The notes beneath the pieces were generated by a model, which saw nothing but the letters and a program-made list of their open reading frames with translations, made no database searches and was not told the origin of the DNA. A stretch of DNA of 64,000 nt, from positions 372,001 through 436,000 of the forward strand of contig JAXMBA010000004.1 in the NCBI GenBank assembly GCA_046350095.1. Reading direction: 5' to 3'. The stretch comes from Urbifossiella sp046350095 (GTDB lineage: Bacteria > Planctomycetota > Planctomycetia > Gemmatales > Gemmataceae). Position 1 is the first letter of the stretch, and each line of letters begins with the position of its first letter. The position numbers and the translations under genes are program-made. Below, piece by piece: positions 1 through 8,958 of the stretch.

Positions 1-1981
1 AAGAAGCCGCGGAGCCGCCGGCCGCGCAAGACGGACGAGGTGAAGTCCGAGGAGGCCGCCGGCGAGGAGGGCGAGGCCAAGCCGAAGCCGCGCCGCCGCA
101 AGAAGAAGGCGGACGGCGAGGGCGACGCGCCCGAGGGCGTCGACGCCCCGCCGGACGTGCCGCCGCTGACGATGGGCGGGGCCGAGCACCGCACCAGCCC
201 GCCGGGCGACGAGCCGGAGATCCGGCCGTTCTTCGAGGGCGCCGACGACTTCGACCCCGACGCCCCGAACGACCGTTTCGCCGAGGGTACCCCGCCCGAG
301 CTGCCGGCGATCCCGGTCGACGACGCCGAGGACTTCGAGCCGGAGACCGCGGAGGCCGCCGAGGAGGAGGCCCGCGAGGTCGAGAAGGCCGAGCGCGAGG
401 CGCCGGTGGGCGAGCCGGGGCGCGGCTTCAACGACGACTTCGAGGACGCCCGGCCCGAGCCGCGCGGCGACCGCGGCGGGCGCGACCGCGACCGTGGTCG
501 CGGCGGGCGCGACCGGGACCGCGGCGACCGCGGCAGGGGGCCGGGGCGAGACCGCGACGACCGCGGCCCGCGCACCGGCGGCGGGGCGCGGCCCGGACCG
601 CGGGCCGCGGTTCGGCAACGGCGGCCCCGGCGGGCCGAAGGGCGGCCGCGACCGCGGGCTGCCGAAGCCGCCGATCCAGGAGATCTTCAAGCGCGGCCAG
701 GAAGTGATCGTCCAGGTCATCAAGGAGGGCATCGGCACGAAGGGGCCGACGCTCTCCACGTACATCAGCATCGCCGGCCGCTACCTGGTGCTGATGCCGA
801 GCCTGAACCGCGTCGGCGTGTCGCGGAAGATCGAGGACCACGAGGCGCGCCGCCGGCTCCGCGACATCATGGCCACGCTCGGGCCGCCCAAGGGCGTCGG
901 CTTCATCGTCCGCACGGCCGCCATCGACCGCGACGCCCAGGAGCTGCGCAACGACCTGGCGTACCTGCTGCGGCTGTGGCAGGTGGTCGTGAAGCGGATC
1001 AAGCGGGTCGCGGCCCCGGTGGAAATCTACCGCGAGTCCGACCTCATCACCCGAACCATCCGCGACATCTTCACGGCGGACGTGAGTTCCATCTACGTGG
1101 ACGAGCAGACGGCGTTCGACCACGCCCGCGAGTTCCTGCAGATCGTCATGCCGAAGTACGCGGACCGCATCCGCCACTTCGACGGGACCGAGCCGCTGTT
1201 CCACAAGTACGGCATCGAGGACGAGATCGCCCGCATCCACCAGAAGCGGATCGAGCTGCCCGAGGGCGGGTCGATCATCATCGAGCAGACCGAAGCGCTG
1301 GTGGCCATCGACGTGAACAGCGGCAACTTCCGCGCGGAGAACAACGCCGAGGAGACGGCGTACCAGATGAACCTCCGGGCCGCGAAGGAGATCGCCCGGC
1401 AGCTGCGGCTCCGCGACCTGGGCGGCGTGATCGTCAACGACTTCATCGACATGCGCGGCGAGGCCCACCGCCGAAACGTCGAGAACGTTCTGCGGGAAGC
1501 CATGCGGCGCGACCGGGCGCGCACGAAGATCCTCCGCATCTCGCAGTTCGGCATCATCGAGATGACGCGGCAGCGGATCCGGCCGAGCCTGAAGCGGAGC
1601 ATCTTCGCCGACTGCTCGCACTGCAAGGGCACCGGGTTCGTGAAGACGTCGGAGAGCGCGTCGATCGAGGTGATGCGACTGGTCCAGCTGGCGGCCCACC
1701 GGGCCCCGGCGGTGCAGTCCGTTCACGTGACCGTGCACCAGGACGTGGCCCACTACCTCCAGAACCGCCGGCGGCGCGAGCTGGCGAAGCTGGAGGAGCG
1801 GGCGAACTTCGAGGTCGTCGTCACGGGCCAGTCGGGCGTGTCGCCGGACACGTGCCTGGTGAAGTGCTTCGACCACAACGGGGCCGAGGTGCGGCTGATC
1901 CCGCCGGCGCCCGTGCGGCTGGCCGGCGGCCGCATCCCGCACGGGCGGCCGCAACCGCGCTTCCCGCAGCAGCTGGATTGA
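1..1981 (+). CDS. rne: Ribonuclease E/G (Rne/Rng), 5'-truncated, apparent frameshift near 583-586
   Basis: Endoribonuclease of the RNase E/G family, acting in mRNA turnover and rRNA/tRNA processing. The catalytic half is read in frame 2 up to the stop at 1979-1981. It has an S1-like segment after the GQEVIVQVIKEG stretch, the DNase I-like catalytic aspartates (AIDVNSG near 1310 and VNDFIDM near 1439), and the zinc-link motif CSHC near 1613-1624. The basic/acidic N-terminal extension (runs of Lys/Arg/Glu/Asp, then Arg-Asp-Gly repeats) is read in frame 1 from the window edge, with no start codon inside the window. The two frames meet in a Gly-rich run. Dropping one G from the GGGG at 583-586 would join them into one protein. 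This is either a sequencing/assembly indel or a genuine split. An internal start at 494 would skip the extension but gives an atypical N-terminus. A terminator follows. Confidence 0.9.
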
Positions 1982-2001
1982 GTCGCACTCACCAGTCGCG
2001 A

Positions 2002-2032
2002 AGCCCGGGGACGAACGTCCCCGGGCTTTTTT
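2002..2032 (+). terminator. Rho-independent terminator after RNase E/G
   Basis: Perfect 12-bp inverted repeat (2002-2013 with 2016-2027, AGCCCGGGGACG and its complement) followed directly by a T run. It lies about 20 bases after the RNase E/G stop. Confidence 0.88.
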
Positions 2033-2068
2033 GTCGCCCCGGCCGCGGCCCCGAGGCACTATCTGGTG

Positions 2069-4624
2069 ATGACCGCGACCCGCCTCCCCGCTGCCGTCAG
2101 CGACCTACTTCGCGGCGGTACGCCTGACACCGAGCTTCTCGCCCGGTTCGTCGCCACCCGCGACGAGGCCGCCTTCGAGGAACTCGTCCGCCGTCACGGC
2201 GGGCCGGTGTGGGACGTGTGCCGGTCCGTCCTCCGCAACGCTGCCGACGCCGACGACGCCTTCCAGGCGACGTTCCTCACGCTGGCCCGCCGAGCCGCCG
2301 CGCTCCGGAAGCCGGCGTCTGTCGGGGCGTGGCTGTACGGCGTCGCGGTGCGGGTGGCCCGGAAGGCGCGCGCCGCGGCCCGGCGGCGCGCACGCCGCGA
2401 AGCAGCCGTTCCGCCGCCGCCGCCGGTCGAGCACAGCTGGAGCGACGTGCGGGCGGTCGTTCACGAGGCACTCGCGGCGCTGCCGACGCGCTACCGCGAG
2501 CCGCTCGTCGCGTGCTACCTGCGCGGCCAGGCGCACGACGACACCGCCTCCGAACTGGGGTTGTCGAAGGCCTCGCTGAAGAAGCGACTCGAACGCGGCC
2601 GGGCTCGACTCCGCGCAGCACTCGGGCGCCGCGGAGTCGGGCCGGTCGTGATCCTCGGCCCGGTCGCCGTCCCCGCCCCGCTGCTCGGCGCCGCCACCCG
2701 CACCGCCGCGGGCGCGGTCCCGGTCCCGGCCGAGATACTCCAACTGGTCGAAGGAGGGTTCTCGATGACGTTCGCCAAGTTCGCCGTCGCACTGGTTCTG
2801 GCCGCTGGCGTGGGTCTCGCCGTCGTCGCGCAGGAGCAGCCCGGCCGGACGCGGAACGAGCCGCCGCCCGCCGAGCGGGCGCCGAAGCGGCCCCCGCCGG
2901 CGGCGAAGGCCGACGGCCTCGCCGCGAGATCGGAGCTGGACGGCACGTGGACGGTGACCCGGATCGAGACGGGAGGTAGACCCGTCAACACGGCCGCTGC
3001 CCCCGACGAGCTTACGCAGCCGACGACGTTCGTGATCGCCGGCGGCCGCTGCGAGGTGAGGGGCGTCCGCGTAGTGCACCTCACGGACTTCCGCGTCACG
3101 ACCGACCCGTCGGCCAGGCCGAAGCAGATCGACGCGACCATGCTCGACGGCCCGAAGAAGGGCGAGACGAGTCCCGGCATCTACGCCATCGACGGCGACA
3201 ACCTGCGTATCTGCCTCCGGCTCCAGCACCTCGAACTCGGCCGGCCGAAAGGGTACTCCACGACGAGCGGCACGACGCTCTACACGTTCGTGCTGACCCG
3301 TGACAAGGCAGCGGCCGCAGCCCCGCTGGCAGACCTGCGGTTCGACGACGTGCGGCGGGCGGGGAACAAGCTCTACCTCGTCCTGAACGGGCCGATCACG
3401 AAGAGCTTCCCCGACGACTTGGCCCCGTTCGCCGCGCGGCTACCCCAGGCAGTGACCGCCGCCGACCGGGTGAAGGACAAGGAGCTGACCGTCGTCCTGT
3501 TCCGCCGCTCCGACGCCAAGAGCAACGAGGGCGTCCTCGCAGGCTTCACCCGCGATCAACTCGCCCGCTACGCCGCGGAGGAGCCGGCGCGGCGGATCGA
3601 CAAACTCGCCGAACACGCCTGGACGCCCGGCCGGCTGCCGAAGGACGCGACCCCGCTCCCGCCGGAGGAATCGCCGGCTACGCCCGGCGCGCCGCGGGGC
3701 GGAGGCGACACCGACGTGATGACGAGCGACGAGATTGCCGCGCTCCTACGCGGGAAGAGCGCGATCGGTCGGGTTGTCGAGTTCGACGGCACGGTCGTCA
3801 GCGTCGGGAAGGGCGTGGACGGGGGCGTGGTGCCGCTCGTGCGGCTCGACGGGGGGGAGCCGGACAAACACCGGCTCGACCGCTTCTACGTCCACCACAT
3901 TTCCGCGGACGCGGTCGGGAAGGCGGGCGACCGGGTGAAGGTCCGCGGGCGGGTCGTCTCGCAAGCCTACGGGGTGTGGTTCCTGTGGGCCGACCGCTGG
4001 GCCGTCGTCGAGGGCGCCCGGCCCGCGCCGCCGGCAGAGCCGGCACCGGCGGGGGAGAGCATCTACGACCGGGTCCGCCGGACGGACGAGCTCCCCGTCC
4101 CCGGTGACGAGGTCAAGAGCCCGAAGGACGCCTCGATCCGCTACTACGTCACGAACACGAAGCGGATGTGGGGCGAGCCGCGGAACACCGGCAAGCACGC
4201 CGGGCTGTACGCCTCGCGGGACGCCGGGCAGACGTGGCGGCTGGTGAATACGTCGTTCGAGTTCAAGACGCTGTTCGTCCACCCGACCACGGGCGACCTG
4301 TTCGCCGTCATCGAACACGCCTGGAATGGGACCGACGAGAAGACGGGGGGGCTCACCCGCTACCACGCCGACAAGGCGATCCGCTCGGCGGACGGCGGGT
4401 GGAAGTGGAAGGACATCACGCCGCCGCCCGGGTACATCGCCGTCATCAGCCGCTTCTTCGCCGACCCGGACCACCCTGGGCGGGCATGCTTCGTGGCCAC
4501 GGTTGTCCGCGGAGTCATTTTCCGGCCGAGGGACGACACCTATTCCGACTTCGACCAGGTCCGCGAAGCGACGCCGGAAGGCGAGCGCCTGATGGAACGC
4601 GGGACGGCGGTCGGCCCGCGGTGA
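2069..4624 (+). CDS. ECF-type sigma-70 factor fused to a membrane-anchored TIGR03067-like and BNR-like sensor region
   Basis: About 851 residues. The N-terminus is an ECF sigma factor: region 2 at roughly residues 25-100 and region 4 at about 130-185 (LPTRYREPLVACYLRG followed by a helix-turn-helix, SELGLSKASLKKRL). A hydrophobic helix at about 236-254 should anchor it in the membrane, so the rest probably lies outside the cytoplasm. After a Pro/Ala linker comes a domain of the TIGR03067 type (starts LDGTWTV, about 291-405). A middle region contains a small beta domain (about 550-640), and the C-terminus resembles a BNR/Ycf48 repeat (SRDAGQTWRLV). Sigma/sensor fusions are common in planctomycetes and may couple an outside signal to transcription without a separate anti-sigma factor. 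I prefer ATG 2069; a GTG lies one codon upstream. No target promoter is evident. Confidence 0.85.
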   Translation: MTATRLPAAVSDLLRGGTPDTELLARFVATRDEAAFEELVRRHGGPVWDVCRSVLRNAADADDAFQATFLTLARRAAALRKPASVGAWLYGVAVRVARKARAAARRRARREAAVPPPPPVEHSWSDVRAVVHEALAALPTRYREPLVACYLRGQAHDDTASELGLSKASLKKRLERGRARLRAALGRRGVGPVVILGPVAVPAPLLGAATRTAAGAVPVPAEILQLVEGGFSMTFAKFAVALVLAAGVGLAVVAQEQPGRTRNEPPPAERAPKRPPPAAKADGLAARSELDGTWTVTRIETGGRPVNTAAAPDELTQPTTFVIAGGRCEVRGVRVVHLTDFRVTTDPSARPKQIDATMLDGPKKGETSPGIYAIDGDNLRICLRLQHLELGRPKGYSTTSGTTLYTFVLTRDKAAAAAPLADLRFDDVRRAGNKLYLVLNGPITKSFPDDLAPFAARLPQAVTAADRVKDKELTVVLFRRSDAKSNEGVLAGFTRDQLARYAAEEPARRIDKLAEHAWTPGRLPKDATPLPPEESPATPGAPRGGGDTDVMTSDEIAALLRGKSAIGRVVEFDGTVVSVGKGVDGGVVPLVRLDGGEPDKHRLDRFYVHHISADAVGKAGDRVKVRGRVVSQAYGVWFLWADRWAVVEGARPAPPAEPAPAGESIYDRVRRTDELPVPGDEVKSPKDASIRYYVTNTKRMWGEPRNTGKHAGLYASRDAGQTWRLVNTSFEFKTLFVHPTTGDLFAVIEHAWNGTDEKTGGLTRYHADKAIRSADGGWKWKDITPPPGYIAVISRFFADPDHPGRACFVATVVRGVIFRPRDDTYSDFDQVREATPEGERLMERGTAVGPR

Positions 4625-4669
4625 GCTACGCCCGCGCCCGTCCGTCGGTCGGCAACCAGGGGTTACGCG

Positions 4670-5110
4670 ATGCCGCACGTTCTGTCCCTCGCGGGGTTCG
4701 TGGGCCTACTCGTGGCGACCGGGTCCGCCCGCGCCGAGTGGGTGACGACGCGGGTGACGCCGGAGAAGGCCGGCGACCACCTCTACGAGTTCGCCGTCAA
4801 GGTCGAGCGAGTCAAGCAGCGCGACGCCGGCGACCTGCTCGACTTCCACGTGACCGTGACCGTTAAGAACGCCGGCGGCGTACCGCTCGGGCCGCGCCGC
4901 CGGGGTGTCTTGGAGGTGTTCGCGGGGACGGACCTCGTCTCGAATTGTGAAGTCCGGCCGACCGAGCGAGCCGGCGTGCGCACGTTTGCGTTCCGGGTCG
5001 CGGCCAGCCACGCCGAGAAGTCGAAGTTCGTCTACTCTGAGACCGTCGAACCCGAGGATCAGGGCTTCTCCTACTGGTTCTACCTCCAAGACTTCGTCCG
5101 GTCGAAGTAG
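4670..5110 (+). CDS. Secreted hypothetical protein
   Basis: 146 residues, family not recognised. A clear signal peptide covers about residues 1-22 (hydrophobic core SLAGFVGLLVATG, ending ARA before EWV). The mature part is predicted to be beta-rich, with alternating charged and hydrophobic strands (LLDFHVTVTVKNAG), like small Ig-like or FxLD-type extracellular domains. It starts 45 bases after the sigma-fusion gene on the same strand, so the two may be cotranscribed and this protein could act with its extracytoplasmic sensor domain. That link is inference. It faces the next gene tail to tail. Confidence 0.7.
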   Translation: MPHVLSLAGFVGLLVATGSARAEWVTTRVTPEKAGDHLYEFAVKVERVKQRDAGDLLDFHVTVTVKNAGGVPLGPRRRGVLEVFAGTDLVSNCEVRPTERAGVRTFAFRVAASHAEKSKFVYSETVEPEDQGFSYWFYLQDFVRSK

Positions 5111-5138
5111 CCGGCCACACGAGCGTGACCGCCCGGCC

Positions 5139-5483
5139 TCAGCCGATCTCCTGGATCGGTTCGTCGCCGGTCGGGCGCTGCACCACCGGGCGCATCAGGA
5201 ACGGGCCGCTGCCGAGTTCGCCGATGTGCCACGTCCCCTGAATGCAGCCTTCGCCGTCGGGCCGGCCGCGGTAGGTCACGGTGTGGCGGCGCAGGTACTT
5301 CTTGACCATCACCACCGCCCCCGTCCGCTCGTCGTAGGTGCCGCGGAAGGCGAACGGCGCGATCACATCGCGGCCGCGCCCGGTGATGCGGCCGGTGGCG
5401 AAATTGAGCGTGAACGCCCGCATCGGCTGCCGGCCGTAGTACTCCTGCACCCAGAACCCTTCCCACTCGCCCGACGGGTACAC
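5139..5483 (-). CDS. Hypothetical protein, small beta-rich
   Basis: 114 residues, soluble, no signal peptide, no recognised domain. The sequence alternates short strands and turns (FTLNFATGRITGRGRDVIAPF, then a conserved-looking TYRG and GTWHIGE), which suggests a lipocalin- or avidin-like beta fold. The pattern 'G..I.G...D.I..F...G.YD...G.V...K.Y' is that of small proteins that score a ligand or surface. The GTG start at 5483 has a purine-rich AAGGGGAG ribosome-binding site about 7 bases upstream, which supports it. It is divergent from the transporter gene, with 59 bases between the starts. Confidence 0.6.
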   Translation of the reverse strand: MYPSGEWEGFWVQEYYGRQPMRAFTLNFATGRITGRGRDVIAPFAFRGTYDERTGAVVMVKKYLRRHTVTYRGRPDGEGCIQGTWHIGELGSGPFLMRPVVQRPTGDEPIQEIG

Positions 5484-5542
5484 GCTGTTGCTCCCCTTAC
5501 CCGCGGCCTGACGGCACGCGGCTCGCCTGCATCATACGCGGC

Positions 5543-6454
5543 GTGTATCGTTCCTGGATGACCCGTCCCGACGCCCGGCCGTACCTGTGGATGCTCAGCG
5601 GCAGTTTCTCGTTCACCCTGATGGCCGAATTCGCCCATGTCCTCACCCGTGCCTGTGACTGGCAACTCGTCGCCGTCGCACGGGCCGGGCTCGTCGCGCT
5701 GCTGGCCGCGGTCATCGCCGGGGTCGCGGGGGCCAAGCTGGTGTTCTGGCCGTGGCGGCTGTGGGTCCGCAGCGTCGCCGGGAGTTGCAGCATGGTCTGC
5801 ACCTTCTACGCCTTCGCCAGGCTTCCCGCGGCCGACGTGCTGACGCTCACGAACACCTTCCCCATCTGGGTCGCCGTGCTGTCGTGGCCGCTCTACGGCC
5901 GGCCGCCGGGGGCGAAGATGCTGCTGGCCATCGGCGTCGGCGTCGTCGGCGTCGTCCTCGTGGAGCAGCCGCACCTGGAGAGCGGTAACCCCGGCGTCTA
6001 CTCGGCGCTGGCCGCGGCGCTGCTCACCGCCGTCGCCATGCTCGGACTGCACAGCCTGAAAGGAATCGACCCGCGGGCCATTGTCGTCCACTTCTCGTCG
6101 GTCGCCACGGTGGTCTGCGTCGCGGCGTACTTCGTCGGGCCGGTCGAGCGCGACCCGGCGGGCGTGGCCCAACCCGACGTGCTGCTGAAGCTCGCGGGCA
6201 TGGCCGTGACAGCCACCGTGGGTCAGCTCTTCCTCACGCTGGCGTTCGGCGGCGGGGCGCCGGCCAAGGTGTCGGTCGTGGGGCTCAGCCAGATCGTGAT
6301 GGGGCTGGCGTTCGACGCCTGGCTGTGGGGCCGGGAGGTGAACGCCGTCGCGCTCGTCGGCACGGCGCTGGTCATCGCGCCGACGGCGTGGCTGCTGGTA
6401 CTGGAAGCGAGCTGGGTCGCCCGCCCACCGGATCAGACGCGGGTGCCGAAGTAG
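5543..6454 (+). CDS. EamA/DMT-family membrane transporter
   Basis: 303 residues with about ten hydrophobic segments in two halves, the usual build of drug/metabolite exporters with two EamA repeats. The conserved end of the first repeat is visible (FYAFARLPAADVLTLTNTFPIWVA). Substrate cannot be inferred; relatives export amino acids, nucleotides or small metabolites. GTG 5543 is the first start; an ATG five codons later (5558) is equally possible. The 3' end overlaps the opposite-strand membrane gene by 22 bases, so the two transcripts are convergent and antisense at their ends. Confidence 0.85.
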   Translation: MYRSWMTRPDARPYLWMLSGSFSFTLMAEFAHVLTRACDWQLVAVARAGLVALLAAVIAGVAGAKLVFWPWRLWVRSVAGSCSMVCTFYAFARLPAADVLTLTNTFPIWVAVLSWPLYGRPPGAKMLLAIGVGVVGVVLVEQPHLESGNPGVYSALAAALLTAVAMLGLHSLKGIDPRAIVVHFSSVATVVCVAAYFVGPVERDPAGVAQPDVLLKLAGMAVTATVGQLFLTLAFGGGAPAKVSVVGLSQIVMGLAFDAWLWGREVNAVALVGTALVIAPTAWLLVLEASWVARPPDQTRVPK

Positions 6455-7047
6455 GCGGCCGTGAACGCGATAATGATGCCCTCCCACACCTTCATGGCGG
6501 CGTCGCTCGGCGGCTCCGAGAGGCTGGGCCGGATGGCGAACTGGAACACCGTCTCGGCGACCAGTAGCAGCGACGCGATGATGCCGGTCCAGCCGCGGAG
6601 CGTCATGAACAGGTTGTTGTTGCGCCCCATCAACTTGCGGCTCAGCAGGCCGACCGCGAACCCGGCCGACAGCGTGCCGAGCAGCACCGGCCACTGGCCG
6701 ATCTCACTGGCGTTCGGCGTCAGCCGCGTGGCGAGGCGGTCCGGGTTGGCGTACGCCGTGTAGGCGACGACGCCGATGCTGCCGAACACGAACAGGATGC
6801 GGATGATCCACGGCAGGAACTCGGAGCCCTCCGGCGAGTTCGTGTGCTGGTGCGAGGCGAAGGCCATAAAGACGAGCGTGAGCAGGAAGAAGTGCCCGAG
6901 CGGGGCGGTGTGGGGCAGGCCGGAGCTGTCCGGCAGCAACAGAAAAATCCAGAAGAACGAGCAGATCAGGAGTGACATGAACCCGCGGACGGTCCCCATC
7001 GGGAGGCCGTACGGGTGTTGTGCGGCGGCGTAGGAGGCGGTGCTCAT
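6433..7047 (-). CDS. Hypothetical multi-pass membrane protein
   Basis: 204 residues with about five predicted transmembrane helices: near residues 22-42, 48-66, 76-97, 118-138, and a pair around 150-195. The family is not recognised. Short polar loops contain HQHTNSPEG and a conserved-looking SRKLMGRNNN. A small cytoplasmic head (MSTASYAAAQHPYGLP) precedes the first helix. The 3' end overlaps the EamA gene on the other strand by 22 bases. Its start is about 180 bases from rplM, in a divergent arrangement, so the spacer serves both. Confidence 0.65.
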   Translation of the reverse strand: MSTASYAAAQHPYGLPMGTVRGFMSLLICSFFWIFLLLPDSSGLPHTAPLGHFFLLTLVFMAFASHQHTNSPEGSEFLPWIIRILFVFGSIGVVAYTAYANPDRLATRLTPNASEIGQWPVLLGTLSAGFAVGLLSRKLMGRNNNLFMTLRGWTGIIASLLLVAETVFQFAIRPSLSEPPSDAAMKVWEGIIIAFTAAYFGTRV

Positions 7048-7125
7048 CGGGTGCGGGCTCCGGAAGTGGGAAATTCTCTATACCCGGTTTCGGCCGCCCG
7101 GGCAAAACCTTTCCGCGGTTCCGGC

Positions 7126-7153
7126 TTGACGGTCGCACCGGCCGGTCTAGGAT
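7126..7153 (+). promoter_or_regulatory. Sigma-70-type promoter for rplM-rpsI
   Basis: TTGACG at 7126-7131 and TAGGAT at 7148-7153 with a 16-base spacer, about 70 bases upstream of the rplM start. Promoter-like hexamers stand out in this GC-rich sequence. Confidence 0.55.
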
Positions 7154-7224
7154 GACCGTCTTCCGGATCGGCCGCCCCCGGCGGTTTGTTCGTTTCCGGG
7201 CGCGACACACGGGACGGGTGAGCG

Positions 7225-7656
7225 ATGTCCACGACAATGGCGAAGGCTTCGACGGTTACGCAAAAGTGGTACGTCGTGGACGCCACCGACCTGGTCGTCG
7301 GCCGGCTGGCGGTGCTGATCGCCAACGTCCTCCGCGGCAAGCACAAGCCCGAGTACACGCCCCACTGCGACACCGGCGACTTCGTGGTGGTGGTGAACTG
7401 CGAGAAGGTGCAGTTCACCGGCAAGAAGTGGGACCAGAAGAGCTACCAGGACTACAGCCACTACGCCGGCGGGCAGAAGATCACCCCGGCGAAGGAGATG
7501 CTGGCCCGGAAGCCGGAAGAAATCCTCCGCCGGGCGGTGAAGCGGATGATGCCGCGCGGCCCGCAGGCGTACAAGCAGTTGACGAAGCTCCGCATCTACG
7601 CCGGCGACCAGCACCCGCACCAGGCCCAGCAGCCGCAGGAACTAAAGCTGAGCTGA
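7225..7656 (+). CDS. rplM: 50S ribosomal protein L13
   Basis: 143 residues, the normal length for bacterial L13, an early assembly protein of the large subunit. Family hallmarks are visible: WYVVDATDLVVGRLA near the start, the region around DTGDFVVVVNCEKVQFTGKK, and the late MMPRGPQAYKQLTKLRIYAG segment. It is directly followed by rpsI (41-base gap), the conserved bacterial L13-S9 operon. A second in-frame ATG lies five codons in (MSTTM). The upstream -35/-10 pair at 7126-7153 probably drives the operon. Confidence 0.97.
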   Translation: MSTTMAKASTVTQKWYVVDATDLVVGRLAVLIANVLRGKHKPEYTPHCDTGDFVVVVNCEKVQFTGKKWDQKSYQDYSHYAGGQKITPAKEMLARKPEEILRRAVKRMMPRGPQAYKQLTKLRIYAGDQHPHQAQQPQELKLS

Positions 7657-7697
7657 GGCCCGCCCCCCGCACACCCCGACCCACGGACCACCCGACC

Positions 7698-8285
7698 ATG
7701 GCCGAGAAGAAGCCTGCCGAGAAGAAGCCCGCGGCGAAGGAAGCGAAGACGTACTACATCGGCACCGGCCGCCGGAAGAGCGCGGTCGCGCGGGTCCGCG
7801 TGACCGAGGGTAAGGGCAGCATCACGATCAACGGCCGGGCCCTGGACGACTACTTCACCGAGGACAAGGACCGCGCCGCGGTTCTCGGGCCGCTGAAGGT
7901 CACCGACCAGGTGAACCGGGTGGACGTGATCGTGCTGGCCAACGGCGGCGGCATCACCGGCCAGGCCGGGGCCGTCTGCCAGGGGCTGGCCCGGGCCATC
8001 AAGACGATGTTCAGCCCGGCCGAGGACCAGAAGCGCTACGTGTTCCACCGCACGACCGTCGTGAAGCTCTACCGCGACGAGAAGAAGGAGCGGGAGAAGG
8101 CCCGGGCCTTGGTGGCCGCCCCGGCCGCGGCCCCGAGCGCCGACTCGGCCCCGCTCGACGAGGCCGGCGGGATGGTGAAGAAGCTCCGCGACAGCGGCTT
8201 CCTCACCCGCGACGCCCGCATGAAGGAACGCAAGAAGTACGGCCTCCGCGGCGCCCGCCGTGGCACGCAGTTCTCGAAGCGTTAA
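7698..8285 (+). CDS. rpsI: 30S ribosomal protein S9 with internal insertion
   Basis: 195 residues, against about 130 in most bacteria. The core S9 pattern is intact: YYIGTGRRKSAVARVR at the start, NGGGITGQAGAVCQGLARAI in the middle, and the C-terminal tail RDARMKERKKYGLRGARR ending QFSKR, which reaches the P-site tRNA anticodon. Two additions explain the length: a Lys/Ala/Pro-rich N-terminal extension of about 17 residues, and an Ala-rich insertion of roughly 45 residues (about 115-160) before the C-terminal tail. The ATG at 7698 starts the extension and fits the short spacer after rplM. A terminator follows 18 bases after the stop. Confidence 0.96.
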   Translation: MAEKKPAEKKPAAKEAKTYYIGTGRRKSAVARVRVTEGKGSITINGRALDDYFTEDKDRAAVLGPLKVTDQVNRVDVIVLANGGGITGQAGAVCQGLARAIKTMFSPAEDQKRYVFHRTTVVKLYRDEKKEREKARALVAAPAAAPSADSAPLDEAGGMVKKLRDSGFLTRDARMKERKKYGLRGARRGTQFSKR

Positions 8286-8302
8286 TTGCTACGCTGGCGA
8301 CC

Positions 8303-8333
8303 ACGCCCACCCGTCAAATCGGGTGGGCGTTTT
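8303..8333 (+). terminator. Rho-independent terminator after rpsI
   Basis: Inverted repeat 8304-8313 with 8320-8329 (CGCCCACCCG and complement) and a TTTT tract after it. It sits between convergent genes. Confidence 0.85.
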
Positions 8334-8344
8334 CACGCGCCCGC

Positions 8345-8914
8345 TCACTCACTTCGAAACGGTTCCAACCGCTCGACAAACTCGGTGAAGCTCCGCGCCG
8401 CGAGGTACAGGTTCTCGAACCCGGCCGGCTTGGGCGGCAGCCGGCCGGTGCGACGCAGCTCCAGGTAATGATGGATGTCGGGTGCCAGGCCCGGCCACTT
8501 CCTGAACTCGTCGTCCGGCCAGGCCGAGCGGCCGTAGTGGTCGTGAACGTACACGTGCCCGAGGTACGGCTCCGCGCAGAACAGCCAGAACATGCGGCCG
8601 AGCGGCGTGTAGCCCAGCGCGACGATATCGGGGGCGCCCTCGATCAACTCCGTGGCGTCCGCGAGTCCGTCCGGCTCGAACCCGAAGAAGTAGTCGATGC
8701 ACTCGGCGGTGCCGAACGGCGTCGGCTCCAGCAACGGGCAGGACGCCAGACCGCGGACGCCAGCGTGCTTCGACAAGAAGGTCCGGTAGTCCTTCGGTAG
8801 CGTCAGCCCGAATTGCTTCTCGTAGCCCCGGACCAATCCAAGAGAGGGGGTCACCGCGCCGGCCGGCAGTGCGAACCCGAGTTCACGAAGTCGGGTGGTG
8901 AAGGGATCTTTCAT
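8345..8914 (-). CDS. SMI1/KNR4 (SUKH) family protein
   Basis: 189 residues from the ATG at 8914; an in-frame GTG at 8944 would add ten. The central part matches the SUKH fold: a Tyr-rich helix (VRGYEKQFGLTLPKDYRTFLSKHAG), then the Phe/Gly strand (YFFGF), an acidic loop, and the aromatic C-terminal half (MFWLFCAEPYLGHVYVHDHYG). SUKH proteins often serve as immunity proteins to polymorphic toxins but also occur as housekeeping scaffolds; no toxin gene lies beside this one. It starts 44 bases (14 from the GTG) after the NPCBM gene on the same strand, so the two probably share a transcript. Convergent with rpsI. Confidence 0.8.
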   Translation of the reverse strand: MKDPFTTRLRELGFALPAGAVTPSLGLVRGYEKQFGLTLPKDYRTFLSKHAGVRGLASCPLLEPTPFGTAECIDYFFGFEPDGLADATELIEGAPDIVALGYTPLGRMFWLFCAEPYLGHVYVHDHYGRSAWPDDEFRKWPGLAPDIHHYLELRRTGRLPPKPAGFENLYLAARSFTEFVERLEPFRSE

Positions 8915-8958
8915 TTCTGCCGCGCCTCGAATCGCGGACGCCACGCCGATAGTCGGAG

